From Branchiostoma floridae (lineage: Eukaryota > Chordata > Leptocardii > Amphioxiformes > Branchiostomatidae): a DNA stretch of 64,000 nucleotides. The stretch is from assembly GCF_000003815.2 (NCBI RefSeq), contig NC_049987.1, forward strand, positions 5,625,686-5,689,685, in the 5' to 3' direction. A program made the position numbers and the translations under genes. Below the pieces are notes generated by a model that was given only the letters and a program-made list of their open reading frames with translations, made no database searches and was not told where the DNA came from. Positions 11,181-26,100 of the stretch are shown piece by piece (position 1 is the stretch's first letter; each line of letters opens with the position of its first letter).

Positions 11181-14100
11181 CTGAGATGGGTAGGGGGGCA
11201 CAAGGCCAGAGTCATCTCTTGTTCTATACATGTACATGTACATGTAACGCTAGTTCACCTTTATCCGAAGGGTAACCTATATCCGCTGTTTTCAAAACCG
11301 GGTATTTATGTATATCAAGTCGATGGAAGGTAGTCTCAAATTGCAACATTTTAGGTATCTTTTTTTTACATATTGAAATTATTAAAACTAACGTCTGTAC
11401 TTCGACTTTATATCCCGAAATATCCTGTTTTAAAACAACGGATATAGGTTACCCAACGGATAAAGGAGAATCAGTGTTACATGTGCTTTTCCATTGTATT
11501 CAGGATTCATACCATAGTTTGCAGACTTACTAGTTGTCATTTTGTTATGGTAATGGTTAGACTGGCTTTTGGAATTGCTATAGTTAGGACAGATAGATCA
11601 TAATATTTCAAGTCTTTGTCTTGTTTATAAATGCATTGCCGATGGAGGTTTAAACCTTGGTTTGTATACAATAAATGTTTCCTACAATTGTTATGTTGTT
11701 TGAAAGCCTTTTTGGACAGGTTTGAAAGCAAAACCATATCAAGTCTGGTGAGTCCAATCTCAGATTTTTAGTGAAAGAGACAAAATTCTAATCATTCCAT
11801 CTTTACTTCTTGCCAAGCAGCTATCATTGACTCATGACCCATGCCCTCTGACCCTCACCTGATAGTCCGTGACCCCATCCCATAAGGCCACATTGAGCTG
11901 ACGACCTCCGAACCACCTCCCGTTGAGCGCGGCCACAGCAGCGTCCGCCATTTCAGCTTCCTTGTACGCCACTGAGGCTACGCCGTCTGGATGCCTCTGT
12001 GAGGGGAGACCAACGGAGTTTAGTAATGGCTACAAATCCACACCGAAAGAACCACATTGTTTACAGAAATCACAATTATATCTTTCCCATATTTATGGCA
12101 AAACTGCATGGTATAATATTCCTAGTACCAATGTTCATCTTACACATTTCAGGGTATCATTATGAGGAAATCACATATCCTATATAGTTAGTCCTCAAAT
12201 ACAGGACACTGCTTCTACTTGTACATCCTCAAAAAATACACAAACAAAAAGTGTGGCAATTAAAACTATTGCCATGGCGCCGGTTTTATTGTTTATAAGT
12301 TTTAATGTTTGTTGTTGTAGGTGTGTGTTGTATTTGTGTTCTATCCTTTCGCCTGGCTGTATGTATGAAGATGATCATCTCCTCTACCTAAATAACAATG
12401 TGTTAAAACAAGGAGGTTGAAAAGGGCCTTTTACATATGGCATATTTTTGAGCATTTTAACATGAAATGCAGTGTATTTATAAACTGTCCTCATTAATTA
12501 TGCAAAATAGCCACTGATTTGCATGATTAGCATTTACATTTATTCAATTATGTTAGGCATCTCTGAAGCTATCTACATTCTAAATATCATGATGATCCGT
12601 CAACCCATTCCCGAGTTATTCTCCTCTAAAGGGATGATGCAACTACGCAGGCGTGGAAAAATTCCTGACATGCCTGCAGGATTTGGGGAATTCTTGTCAA
12701 ACGGTCGCACACTATACTATTAGGCTAGCCCCTGAGGCGTCACCAAAAAGAAGTAAAAGGGACAAAAATGATCTACTCACATCAAAGATGAGAACCTTCT
12801 TGACGATGCCAAACTTCTCACACTCGCTCCTCAAGTCATCGCTGATCTCGTTCAGTTCCAGAGGGTCCTCCTAAAAACACAACAACTCAGGAGTCAATAA
12901 AACAAGTCACGTCGATGTAGGTTAGACATCCAGGTAATAAGCAAAAGCAGATTTGATTCTGGAATAAAACATGTCATTGTGCCAAAGAACTGGTAGATCT
13001 AGAGCAAGTGGGGAAGGTTTTCACTGCTGTAAATCTAAATATCACTATACTTTGAACAACACACAAGTTCCATTTAATACATACATGTATGTCAGGGTAT
13101 AGAGACTGCAATCTGGCTTTATTTATGATTGCACTGGTAGAGTATCTGACTTGTATATCTATTGACAGATCATGATCAGGATGTTATGAATGAGGATGGT
13201 GGGTACACAACGTATGCTAAGAGTTTCAAGTCAATCTGACACGAATTGAAGCTGAAAGCTTCAGAATCAGTCTTTTACGGTAATTACATAATTGTATTCT
13301 GAAATCTCCACACCGACATACACAACTAAGTATATAGGGGTTTCAAAGTTTTCAAAGATTACATTTATTACTTCGTTGAGCATCTTTTGCGAACACTGTA
13401 CCACCACATTCCTACCAGAATCAAAGGTCAGAGGTCATGTTTATACAAATCCATTGACCTTAGTTTACCTGACTGTCCTTTTCACCTCTACTTGCTCAAG
13501 GTCATGAGAAAAGGAAACTGTTCATAAAGCAGACATGTACAGCTTTGTGTCATCAGTATTATGAGCCAACACTCGTGCTGAATACACCAGGGGAACACAG
13601 CAAACACAGCTTTGTGTGTTTGTTTGGGAGTGGGACTGACTACGAAACTTTATCCCATGTTCACTGCATCCAGTTTTGTGTCTGGTTCTTTTGTGGAAAG
13701 TAAGGAGGAATCTGAGGTCGAGTCACTCTGCAGTATATACAACATGTTCATCCTCTTTGAAAGCTCTCATTTGCTACTACAGGTGTGGGAGACAAAAGAT
13801 AATGAAGACACTTATTAGACTTAGAGCTGATCGATGACATAGAGTGACACTTATTTGACTTAGAGCTGGTCTGCTTGTTTTTGTTAAGTCTTAGTAAGAG
13901 AAAAATGACATTTTCTGTTTTTGTTGTCAAGAACAAGAACTTTCCATTGTTGGCATATATATGTATAATGCATGAAATTCTGCTTATAGATCATGCAAGG
14001 AGACCATTTTCGTTTCATGCTTAATGATCAAATTGAATGTATGACCCAACATGAAAAGTCAAGATTCTTCTTTCAAACTTAACCTATAAATACTCACTAC

Positions 14101-17100
14101 TACTGTAACAGTACTACAGTATAAATACACAATACTACAGCACCTGCTTTTTCATCTTTACAATACCTAACTCTCAATCTTATATCTTAATTGTAGTCAT
14201 TTGATATATAGTGGTGTTCTTGAGTAGTTTAAAAGACAGAAAAAGACATCTCCTAGATAAAAGAGTTTCCCGGGTGGCGTCTTGCCGCCCTTTGTGCTGT
14301 AATCTCCCATTATCTCCTGCCTTGCGGCCGATAAACGACCCCAGGTCGTCGGGTGCGGCCAGGCGACCCGCTAAGCCCTGTCTGAGCCCTGATTGACTGC
14401 AGCTTGGGCTGTAAGAACTGTGAAAACTTTCCAGCACTTTTAGTTGGGAAACACTGGGATTACACATTCTCTTATACTAATAGTAATAGCAATCAAACAT
14501 GTACAAGTTACATTAGGCCACACCAATTTAATTTCTTGGTTCACGGATTTTTTCATAAAAAATATGGAGCGAGAGGGCGAAATAAAAATAAAAATTGTAA
14601 AATGGTCGGGGTAAAGGTAACGGCTAATCCAAAACATAAAGAAAAAAGTTTTCAGCTTGAAAAAAGTACAAAAACACTATTTTTGTACCGTAAACAGCAC
14701 CTGTACCCACACTTTAGGAGCCTATAATATAAAGGCCAATTTGCTACACCNNNNNNNNNNNNNNNNNNNNNNNNNNNNNNNNNNNNNNNNNNNNNNNNNN
14801 NNNNNNNNNNNNNNNNNNNNNNNNNNNNNNNNNNNNNNNNNNNNNNNNNNNNNNNNNNNNNNNNNNNNNNNNNNNNNNNNNNNNNNNNNNNNNNNNNNNN
14901 NNNNNNNNNNNNNNNNNNNNGTACATTCTGTCTGTTACATTTCTGGTTGTTAAATGCAGGGAGAAACAAGTCCACTAGCCCTATTGTCCAGGGCAAGTGA
15001 AAGTGCTGTTTGGGCAAGTGCATGTCCTACCCCACTTGTCCGATCGGGCAAGTAAGATTTTTCCATTGATTTTAGTGCAATTTTGATATACTTGTTACTT
15101 TTTACAGTCATGACATCAAGCAATTGTCTACAGAGAATTCCATTGCTGGAAGTGAAAATGCATATACTAGTAACAGTGACATTTGAATTTGGGGCAAGTG
15201 AAAAATTGGTTCCGGCAAGTACATTTTTTATGTGCTTGCCCGATAGGACAAGTGGATTTTAGCAAACTTGTTCAACCCTGAATCCCCCAAAATGTTTTTC
15301 TCCAGGGCAGTTTTGACTGAAGTTTGGGAATAAACCTGGAATGAGATAATATCTCTTGCCATATAAAGTGATTTCACTTCAAGTTCATGACAGTACAATG
15401 TGTGTATAAGATGACATTTTGGTGATTTTGTGATGACGATGTGATTATGTAATACCAGGCTACAACTAAACTTCTACTTGTGACAAGGCTTGTCTGAAGT
15501 TAGCATGGATGGCAACCTCACCTAATCTCCAAGTACATATTGGGGAAGACTAAATTGTAGGTACGTGGTAATACATGGTAATACATGCCCATTTCTGTGT
15601 CAAACTGCCCCACCACCATCTGCTTGGAAATTACACTTCAGGTTCAAGTTCGCAAAGAAATCATCTGGTTTTGATGACCATGTCCTTATGTGTGTCAGCC
15701 AGCTTTATGTTGGACGCCCGTTTGAGGCACTTGACATGGTCGCGTAAAAAAAAGATTAAAAAATCCCGGTGGCCCAAATCAGGCTGTCAAAGGTGCCCAC
15801 GTAATCCCCACGAGTTGTTCTATCGCCTACAGTACTCGTGTTGATTCAAATATTATTTCGGGATGAGATTTGAAGAGTCAAAGTTAGCCTTCAAACTGGC
15901 TCTTTATGCTTGTTTTCGGCCTCGATTTCGCACTGCATGGGGGTTTCCGTGTAACCGATTACGATCATATACTTCCGGGTCGTACGAGTGAGGTCATTGA
16001 ACGCGGGTCACCAGGTCTCTTGACGGTCTCAGTCTGCGCTAGGTTCGGTAGAGGAGGATTCAAGTCAGGCTTACGCATATTGTTAAATTAGGTTTGTTAA
16101 GGGACTCTTGGCGAAAGTATGTTTGAACTTGCAGAACGTTTTTTTAAGTTTGTGTTTGTTCGTATCGTCTCGGCCCACGTTGCGAATCTGCAACGGTTGT
16201 AAGGTCCCTTCCGAACGAACTAACTGGCATTCTCGTAGACATCAGGAGACAAACTGTGTTAATTTGAATAACACATTTATAGAACAGTGCTGTAAGAAGT
16301 GTATACAGGGAACTAATAGCGGAAAACGTGTTCGGGAGACCTCGATCCTTGGGGAGACAAACTGTGTCAATTTGAATGACACACTTACATAATAGCGCCG
16401 TAAGAACTACAATGTAGCTTAACTAATAGCGATAAACGTGTTTAGGAGACAAACTATGTCAATTTGAATGGCGCACTTACATAATAGCGCCGTAAGAACT
16501 GTATGTAGCTAACAAATAGCGAGAAACGTGTTCAGGAGACAAAATGTGTCACTTTGAATGACACATTTATAGAACAGCGATGTTAGACCTGTATATAGCT
16601 ATTAAGTAATCGCGGAAAACGTATTCAGGTGTCAAACTGTGCCAATTTGAATGACACACTTATAGAACAAAGCTGAAAGAAATGTATATAGCTAACTAAT
16701 AGCGAAAAACGTGTTCAGGAGTCCAACTGTGTCAATTTGAATGACACACTTACATAATGGTGCCGTAAGGATTGTATATAGCTAACTAATAGCGAAAAAC
16801 CTGTTCAGGAGACAAACTGTGTCAATTTGAATGACACAATGCATTATAGAATAGTGCTGTAAGAACTGTATATAGTTAACTTGAAGCGGAATGCGTGTTC
16901 AAATGTCAATCTGTGTCAATTTGAATGACACACTTGTAGACAGCGCCCAAAGAACTGTATATAGCAAACTAATAGCGAAAACGTATTCAGGAGACAAACT
17001 GTGACAATTTGAATGACACACTTATAGAACAAAGCTGAATGAACTGTATACAGCTAATAGCGAAAAACGTGTTCAGGAGACAAACTGTGTCAATTTAAAT

Positions 17101-20100
17101 GATGCATTCATAGAACAGCGCTGTAAAAAAACTGTATAGGTAACTTAAAGTGCAATGCGTGTTCAGGAGTCCAACTGTGTCACTTTGAATGACACACTTA
17201 TAGAACAAAGCTGAAAGAAATGTATATAGCTAACTAATAGCGAAAAACGTGTTCAGGAGTCCAACTGTGTCAATTTGAATGACACACTTACATAATGCAT
17301 AATGNNNNNNNNNNNNNNNNNNNNNNNNNNNNNNNNNNNNNNNNNNNNNNNNNNNNNNNNNNNNNNNNNNNNNNNNNNNNNNNNNNNNNNNNNNNNNNNN
17401 NNNNNNNNNNNNNNNNNNNNNNNNNNNNNNNNNNNNNNNNNNNNNNNNNNNNNNNNNNNNNNNNNNNNNNNNNNNNNNNNNNNNNNNNNNNNNNNNNNNN
17501 NNNNNNNNNNNNNNNNNNNNNNNNNNNNNNNNNNNNNNNNNNNNNNNNNNNNNNNNNGAATGACACACTTGTAGACAGCGCCCAAATAACATAATAATAT
17601 AGAACAAAGCTGAATGAACTGTATATAGCTAACTAATAGCGATAAACGTGTTCAGGAGACAAATTAATTGTGTCAATTTGAATGATGCATTCATAGAACA
17701 GCGCTGTAAGAACTGTATATAGCTAACTTAAAGCGCAATGCGTGTTCAAATGTCAAACTGTGTCAATTTGAATGACACAGTTATAGAACAAAGCTAAAAG
17801 AACTGTATATAGCTAACTAATAGCGTAAACGTGTTCAGGAGACAAACTATGTCAATTTGAATGACACACTGACATAATAGCGCCGTAAGAACTGTGTATA
17901 GCTCACTAATAGCGAGAAACGTGTTCAGGAGACAAACTGTGTCAATTTGAATGACACAATGCATTATAGAATAGCGCTGTAAGAACTGTATATAGTTAAC
18001 TTGAAGCGGAATGCGTGTTCAAATGTCAATCTGTGTCAATTTGAATGACACACTAGAAGACAGCGCCCAAAGAACTGTCTATAGCAAACTAATAGCGAAA
18101 ACGTATTCAGGAGACAAACTGTGACAATTTGAATGACACACTTATAGAACAAAGCTGAATGAAATGTATACAGCTAACTAATAGCGAAAAAACGTGTTCA
18201 GGAGACAAACTGTGTCAATTTGAATGATGCATTCATAGAACAGCGCTGTAAAAAAACTGTATAGGTAACTTAAAGTGCAATGCGTGTTCATGACGTCCAA
18301 CGGTGTCATTTGAATGACACACTTACATAATAGTGCCGTAAGAACTGTATATAGCTAACTAATAGCGAAAAACGTGTTCAGGAGTCAAACTGTGTCAATT
18401 TGAATGACACACTTACATGATAGTGCCGTAAGAACTGTATATAGCTAACTAGGAGCGAAAAACATGTTCAGGAGACAAACTGTGTCAATTTGAATGACAC
18501 AATGCATTATAGAACAGCGCTGTAAGAACTGTATATAGTTAACTTAAAGCGGAATGCGTGTTCAAATGTCCAACTGTGTCAATTTGAATGACACACTTGT
18601 AGACAGCGCCCAAATAACTGTATATAACAAACTAATACCGAAAACGTATTCAGGAGACAAACTGTGTCAATTTGAATGACACACTTACATAATAGCGCAA
18701 TAAGAACTGTATATAGCTAACTAATAGCAAAATACGTGTTCAGGAGACAAACTGTGTCAATTTGAATGACACACTTATATAATGGTGCCGTAAGAACTGT
18801 ATATAGCTAACTTAAAGCGGAATATTAATGCGTGTTCAGAAGTCAAACTGTGTCAATATGAATGACACACTTACATAATAGCGCGGTTCAAGAAGCGCTT
18901 TTCTGCAAGTGTGTCAGACAAGTTCTAAGGTCCCTTCTTACGAACTAAATGGCGTTCCTTCGTATATATATGACTTTAGATGCGTTTATTTCATATCAAT
19001 TAACAACTGATTACTGGAGTTTGGACCATGGTAGGGTTTAAAGTAACTGAAATACTAACTTGTTCAAGTAAACTGTCAAATCTAGTACTGCGCTGTCTGA
19101 GCTGAAAACTGTGTCAATCATATGACACACTTTTGAAACGCATAATAACTATCTTATGACGGAAAACTCGCTCTGCCGAAAACTTTTTCAATCGAATGAT
19201 TATACGATTTAGGCATATCTATTCAGTTTGCTAGTTTGTCACATTAATTGACACAATAGTTTATAACAGAAAACTTTGTCAGGAGGACGGCTTTGCAATT
19301 AATAACCGAGTGTTAAACAGTATAAAACTGCCTCATGACGGAAACTTTGGTGGACAACTGTCACTGATAGTATGGCACACTAGTGCGATGATTAAACAGT
19401 ATTAAACTGATGGAAGACTTGGTCGGGACGACAACTGTGTCATTAACAAGTTTTTTAAAACTTATTAAAATTTCACAAAACGGAAAACCCTCACGGTCAG
19501 GACGACAACTGTATCAAATGACAGAAAACCTTGTCAGGAGGACAACTGTTATTTCATATGACACACTATGAAACACGATGTGAAATCAGTGTAAAATTGT
19601 CTTGATGGCGGACGACTTTTTCAGGAGGGAAATAGTGTGAATTTGTCTGACACCTTTGTAAGCGATGAAAAATGGAAAACGTTTTTCCGGGGGACAACTT
19701 TGTCAATCTATATCACCCACAATTGGAAAAGCGCTGTTTAACGGGTGTAAAATTGATCACGGAAAAAGTTGGACAGTAAAGAATTTGTGTCAATTTATAT
19801 GACACACTGGTAAAAAGTGTACTTTGGGCTGTACCTAACAACTTTATTGCTGAAAACGTAGTCAAAAGCACAGCTGTGTCGATTTGTTTCGACACATTTG
19901 TAGAATAGCGCCGAACGTATAGTATACAAATGTATGACTAAATCTTAACGGCTAATGTGTTCAGGACACAAAACTGTGTCAATTTGTATGACACACCTAA
20001 AGAAAAGCGCTGTAAGAACTGCATATAACCATTTTACAACAGAAAACTTCGTTAGGAGGGCAACTGTGTCAATTCATATGACACACAAGTAAAGTAAAGC

Positions 20101-23100
20101 GATAATTAAATAGTATGATCATCCGATTGAAAAAGTTTTTGTTAGAGCAAGCTTTCGTCAAAATAAATTTACCTCGCTGTTCTATGAATGTGTCATTCAC
20201 ATAGACACATTTTGTACATGTGTCCTAAACACGTTTTTTTAATTGGTTAGCTATGTACGGTTTTTACGGCGCTATAATGTGAGTATGTCATGCAAATTGA
20301 CACAGTTTGTCCCCTGTACACGTTTTCCGCTATATACAGTTCTTACAACACTTTTCTATAAATCTGTCATTCAAATTGACACAGGTAGTCTACTGAATAC
20401 ACTTTTCGCTTTAAGTTAGTTATATACTGTTTTAACGGCGCTATTCTGTAAGTGTGTCATTCAAATTGACACAGTTTGTCTCCTGAACACTTTTTCCGCT
20501 ATTAGTTTGCTATATACAGTTCTTATTGCGCTATCTGCAAGTGTGTCATTCAAATTGACACAGTTTGTCTTCTGATCACGTTACACTTCGCTATGAGTTA
20601 GCTATATACATTTCTTATTGCGCTACCTGTAAGTGTGTCATTCAAATTGACACAGTTTGTTTCCTGAACACTTTTTCCGCTATTAGTTTGCTATATACAG
20701 TTCTTATTGCGCTATCTGCAAGTGTGTCATTCAAATTGACACAGTTTGTCTCCTGAACGCCTTTTCCGCTATTAGTTTGCTATATACAGTTCTTATTGCG
20801 CTATCTGCAAGTGTGTCATTCAAATTGACACAGTTTGTCTTCTGAACACGTTTTGCGCTATTACATGTAGCTACATAACGTTATAGTTCTTACTGTTCTG
20901 TAAGTGTGTCATTCAAATTGACACAGTTTCTCTTCTGAACACTACACTTCGCTATGAGTTAGCTATATACATTTCTTATTGCGCTACCTGTAAGTGTGTC
21001 ATTCAAATTGACACAGTTTGTCTCCTGAACACTTTTTCCGCTATTAGTTTGCTATATACAGTTCTTATTGCGCTATCTGCAAGTGTGTCATTCAAATTGA
21101 CACAGTTTGTCTTCTGAACACGTTACACTTCGCTATGAGTGAGCTATGTACATTTCTTATTGCGCTATCTGCAAGTGTGTCATTCAAATTGACACAGTTT
21201 GTCTTCTGAACACGTTACACTACGCTATGAGTTAGCTATATACATTTCTTATTGCGCTACCTGTAAGTGTATCATTCAAATTGACACAGTTTGTCTCTTG
21301 AACACTTTTTCCGCTATTAGTTTGCTATATACAGTTCTTATTGCGCTATCTGCAAGTGTGTCATTCAAATTGACACAGTTTGTCTTCTGAACACGTTACA
21401 CTTCGCTATGAGTTAGCTAGGTACATTTCTTATTGCGCTATCTGCAAGTGTGTCATTCAAATTGACACAGTTTGTCTTCTGAACACTTTTTCCGCTATTA
21501 GTTTGCTATATACAGTTCTTATTGCGCTATCTGCAAGTGTGTCATTCAAATTGACACAGTTTGTCTCCCGAACACTTTTTCCGCTATTAGTTTGCTATAT
21601 ACATTTCTTATTGTGCTACCTTTAAGTGTGTCATTCAGATTGACACAGTTTGTCTCCTGAACACTTTTTCCGCTATTAGTTTGCTATATACAGTTCTTAT
21701 TGCGCTATCTGCAAGTGTGTCATTCAAATTGACACAGTTTGTCTTCTGATCACGTTACACTTCGCTATGAGTTAGCTAGGTACATTTCTTATTGCGCTAC
21801 CTGTAAGTGTGTCATTCAAATTGACACAGTTTGTCTCCTGAACGCTTTTTTCCGCTATGAGTTAGCTATGTACAGTTCTTATTGCGCTATCTGCAAGTGT
21901 GTCATTCAAATTGACACAGTTTCTCTTCTGAACACGTTTTTCGCTATTAGTTAGCTATATACACTTAATGCAGCGCACAACGGTCCTTTAGATGTGTCAT
22001 TCAAATTGACACAGTTTGTCTTCTGAACACGTTTTCCGCTACTAGTTAGCTATATAACGTTACAATTCTTAAGGCGCTATTTTTTGTGTCATTCAAATTG
22101 GCACATTTTCTCCTCTGAACACGTTTTTCGCTATTAATAAGCTATATACTGTTCTAATCTTAGTTAATCCCTCAGTCAGGCGCGAGCAATGTATCTAATA
22201 CCTTCAACAGTTAACAGTCAGATGCAAAAAGCCTTCGTTGGGTAACGTTATCTACAGTTCACTTTACCCACGACGCAACCTATTGGAATAACACCTTACA
22301 GATCATAGTGCTGTCTTATACTTCAAAGACATTTCAATATTACTTCGTAACATGATAAAACGCTGACAGCACCATCAAAAGTACTTGTGTACACTACCGA
22401 GTGAGGTCCCGAGTGACTGCCGCAACGGTATAGCGTGACCCGGAAACAGTTGAACCTCGCCCACTAAGCGGACACCCCGAAACCCCCATACGGTGCGTAT
22501 TTCGGCTTGAAAACAATGGCGAAACGATAGGAAAAAGCTGTCGAAAATCGGTCAACTTTGACATCAAATATATACTTTCTCGTAAAAGTCCATCGCTTGA
22601 GATTCACAAGGCAGATAGAACAACTCGTGGGGATTACGAGGACACCTTTGACAGCCTGATTTAGCCCACCGCAATTTTTTAATCTTTTTTTTACGTGACC
22701 ATGTCAAGTGCCTCAAACGGGCGTCCAACATTTATCCCAACAAAGCCATTCTGTAGGCAAAAACATTTCCCTAAAAGACGCTCTAAGATTGCAGGTCTTT
22801 GACTGTAGATGTGTCTTGAGGTGCAATACAATGATAAGATACTGTATCTGTGTACAGTGAGAAACAAGACATTTTCTTAATCATCCCTTTCTATTGCAAT
22901 ACTTATGTTTAACAACATTTACATGTATAACACTTAAAGGCCTAGTAAAATTACAATTGTGTCTCTGACTAAGATCCAGAAAAAAATTATCTGTTTTTAG
23001 ATTTTGGCCAAAATGTTGAACATTTGCAGTCATTGAGGGTACTGGGCATCACTTTAAAAACCTATGGACTGAGCATTCACTTAGAAGGAGGAAGGAAACT

Positions 23101-26100
23101 GCCAACTTAGCTGAAAATATACAGAAAATTTTAAAACATGTCCATTGCCAGCAGTCAACCCCCAAAAGACTTGGATTTAATGCTAGGCAGTTGGTTTAAC
23201 ACAACATGTTTTTCCTTTTAGCAAAAAATCTGATAGATACATACATTTATTTATATACATGCATGTGTACCGGGGTATGAACAACACACATAAGGATTGT
23301 GTCAATACATCTTTGTCTTTAATAAGATCTGTATCACATGTACTGAGCCCAAATACCTCAACAACAACTGATCAATAAGAAAACATCTCAGATATTTGGG
23401 GTGAGCATCTGCTGTGATAGACAGACTCATAAACAGCTGTCACTTCTGTGAGTACCGAATGGAGATGTCTCATTAGGGTACTTAAATGTGGTAATTAATG
23501 CCAATTAACAAACATAGAAACTGCCTGGAATGTCGAGATGATACCGTTTACTACATTTCAAGTAAAGCTCTGCACTGAGCCTGTGATTTTTGTATAGGAA
23601 CTGGCTCGGAGTAATTGACGAGCAAAGAGACTTCAAAGGGTCGTCTCAATCAGTTAAAAGAACTGTCGTAAATCAAGAAAAAAGATGGCACGACAGATGT
23701 GTAGTTATGAACGTTAGAAATCATATAATACATGTAGTTGCATTATTTTTGTCACAGGTTTTTACTGTCATGTTCCGAACAGGTGCTACCATTTCCACTG
23801 CATTGTTGTGACTATCATTTCAACTGCAAACTCAAGGATAGTTGTCAATGTTAGATTTCCAACGTGCTGTGAAATTTAGATGCCAGGAACTTAAATGAAT
23901 TTCCAACATGCACAAATTGTAGGCTGGGTGACAGCCACTTCCCACAATGCCCCAGGGCAGGAAGAGGGACATTACCCAGCATGCCTGGGGGCAGGAAGTT
24001 TGAAATCGACCCCTGGTCCTGACGTGTGCCCTCGCACAAAGGACGACATGGCGCAAAAATGCGACCAGATGACACCAGATATCACATACATGTATATATC
24101 ATGATTTACAGCTTCTTAATGTTGTTTACAAGGTTTTCCTTTAACAAACAGTCTTGCTTATTGAGATGTTCTACCTTGAGTTGACCATAGCATAGCCTAT
24201 TATTTGACAAAGATTTACAAACTTATTACACAATGAGTCATCATCATCATCATCGGTCAGCTGCAGCGCAGACAATTGTGAGTTTCTTCTAGGCCCTTCT
24301 GTTGGCAGCAAGATGGTGAATCTGTTTTGCGGTGATCTGGCCATTAAAATCTCCTACTTTGTTGCACTGTTGAAGTTACCGGTACCTACATCAATTAGGA
24401 TTTGCTTGTGAGGCTGACTACATGTACGTACATGTATGTAGACAGCATAACTCGAGAAGTTGTGGATGGATCTGTATGATATTTGGTATGTGGGTCGGGG
24501 TCGGGAGAACGAAGGTCAAGTTGGACAATGATCCTGCTATAGTTGGAGCTGCTGTTTTACTGAAATTCTAGAGCTCCGACACCCACGGCTCGAAATACCA
24601 GCCTGCAACCTACAATTAGCAGAAATAAAACCCTTCAGATTTCAGGAAGAGATATCACCAACTTACAATCTGGCAGCCTTGATGTGAATAACCTCCACTG
24701 CCATTTGCATGTACATGTATGTATCCAGCAGGTTTCATCTATCGATACATCACTTTGAAATACAATGTTTTTGCCACACCAGGGTTGAACAAGTTTTCTA
24801 AAATCCACTTGTCGTATCGGACAAGCACATAAAAAATGTACTTGCCCGAACCAATTTTTCACTTGCCCAAAATTCAAATGTCACTGTTACTAGTATATGC
24901 ATTTCCACTTCCAGCAATGGAATTCTCTGTAGACAATTGCTTGATGTCATGACTGTAAAAAGTAACAAGTATATCAAAATTGCACTAAAATCAATGGAAA
25001 AATCTTACTTGCCCGATCGGACAAGTGGGGTAGGACATGCACTTGCCCGAACAACACTTTCACTTGCCCTGGACAATAGGGCTAGTGGACTTGTTTATCC
25101 CTGCACACCCTACCGTATACACAGTTAAGACATGAGTACACCAGATATACAGTTAAAATATACAGCCCTTACAGGAGTTCATGATATTGGGGACATAAAC
25201 ATTGTAATGGAAAAGATGAACTGTAATTTCCAACACGAAAATTGGACTTAATTACTCAAAGTTGGAAACTTGCAGAATGTCTTCTACCAACACACACGAA
25301 CTTCCAAGTTTTTAACATTGAATTGGATGCATCTTTTATGAAAATATATATACAGAATGTACATGCAACCTGTTGAAATTATCTTAAGTTAGTAGACCTT
25401 ATGTACTTAATTATGAATCACAGTTGCAGGGGCCTGATCGATGTATATTCTCCCACTATGTTTATTGTGTTGCTGCGTATCTGTGACCCTCGGTATGCAA
25501 GGAGACCAATTACCACATTAACGTCAGGGACAGGAATGTTATCACTCGCCTTTCATCAAGTTTCCTCTGTCTAGATTGTCTATCTTGATTTTTCACACTT
25601 CTTTGACTTGTTATTTTCCGTTGACTTTTGAATTTGTAGCTGTGTTGATCAATGCTTTGTTTAGTGTGCTGCACATACAAAATGTACATGTACATGTACA
25701 TGTACACAGCATTGTGATATTGTTGAGACCTCAGTTCATACCCGTCAATAATATACACTGAAATGTTTGAATACAGTGAAATCAGTATCCTTTCTTTATC
25801 TACTGCTTTAATATAAATCTCCTTGGTTTTTAAAGAGCAAGGAAAAGACTGTTGGTTGAAGGTTACATGAATAGGTATCTTTTTATAACGTACATCTACT
25901 AGTACTACATGTGTACATGAAGTTTTTCATGCCATGTACTTTAAGCACAATGTAACAATCCATAGACTCAGTAAGAAAGAGGGAACTACATTTTGTCAGA
26001 ACCGTGAGACCACTAAACTGAAGAAATATCGGAAGATGACCATCAAAATGTAGTTGTAATTCCAAACAATTAAGGAGGCCATTTCAGGCATTATACAAGA

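Larger units (their letters stand above)
15708..22730. mobile_element. 7-kb foldback transposon with opposed ~90-bp repeat arrays
   Basis: Outer 117-bp terminal inverted repeats (15708-15824, 22614-22730) begin TGTTGGACGCCCG and share GTAATCCCCACGAGTTG. They are flanked by TTTA at 15704-15707 and 22731-22734. Inside each end ~400 bp is weakly similar. Then come arrays of the same ~90-bp unit, in direct orientation on the left (16240-18890) and inverted on the right (20170-22160), meeting at a decayed centre (18890-20160). This architecture matches foldback (FB-type) elements. No transposase frame is present. The apparent 60-80-codon frames in the right array are simply the repeat read through. 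It sits in HTATSF1 intron 5. Confidence 0.88.

Noticed and set aside
14652-17607. Open frames running through N
   Set aside because: They exist only because N is translated as X.
20565-21954. Repeated 60-80-codon plus-strand frames (MSSEHVTLRYEL type)
   Set aside because: They are the ~90-bp repeat read in one frame. Indels among units break the frame, and there is no start context or domain.
16240-22160. CRISPR-like array of regular repeats and spacers
   Set aside because: The whole ~90-bp unit repeats with no unique spacers. The context is eukaryotic, and the opposed arms with terminal repeats fit a foldback element.
23895-24104. Frames around the CCAGGGCAGGAAG duplication
   Set aside because: Both strands are open by chance in GC-richer sequence. 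No splice sites or family match.
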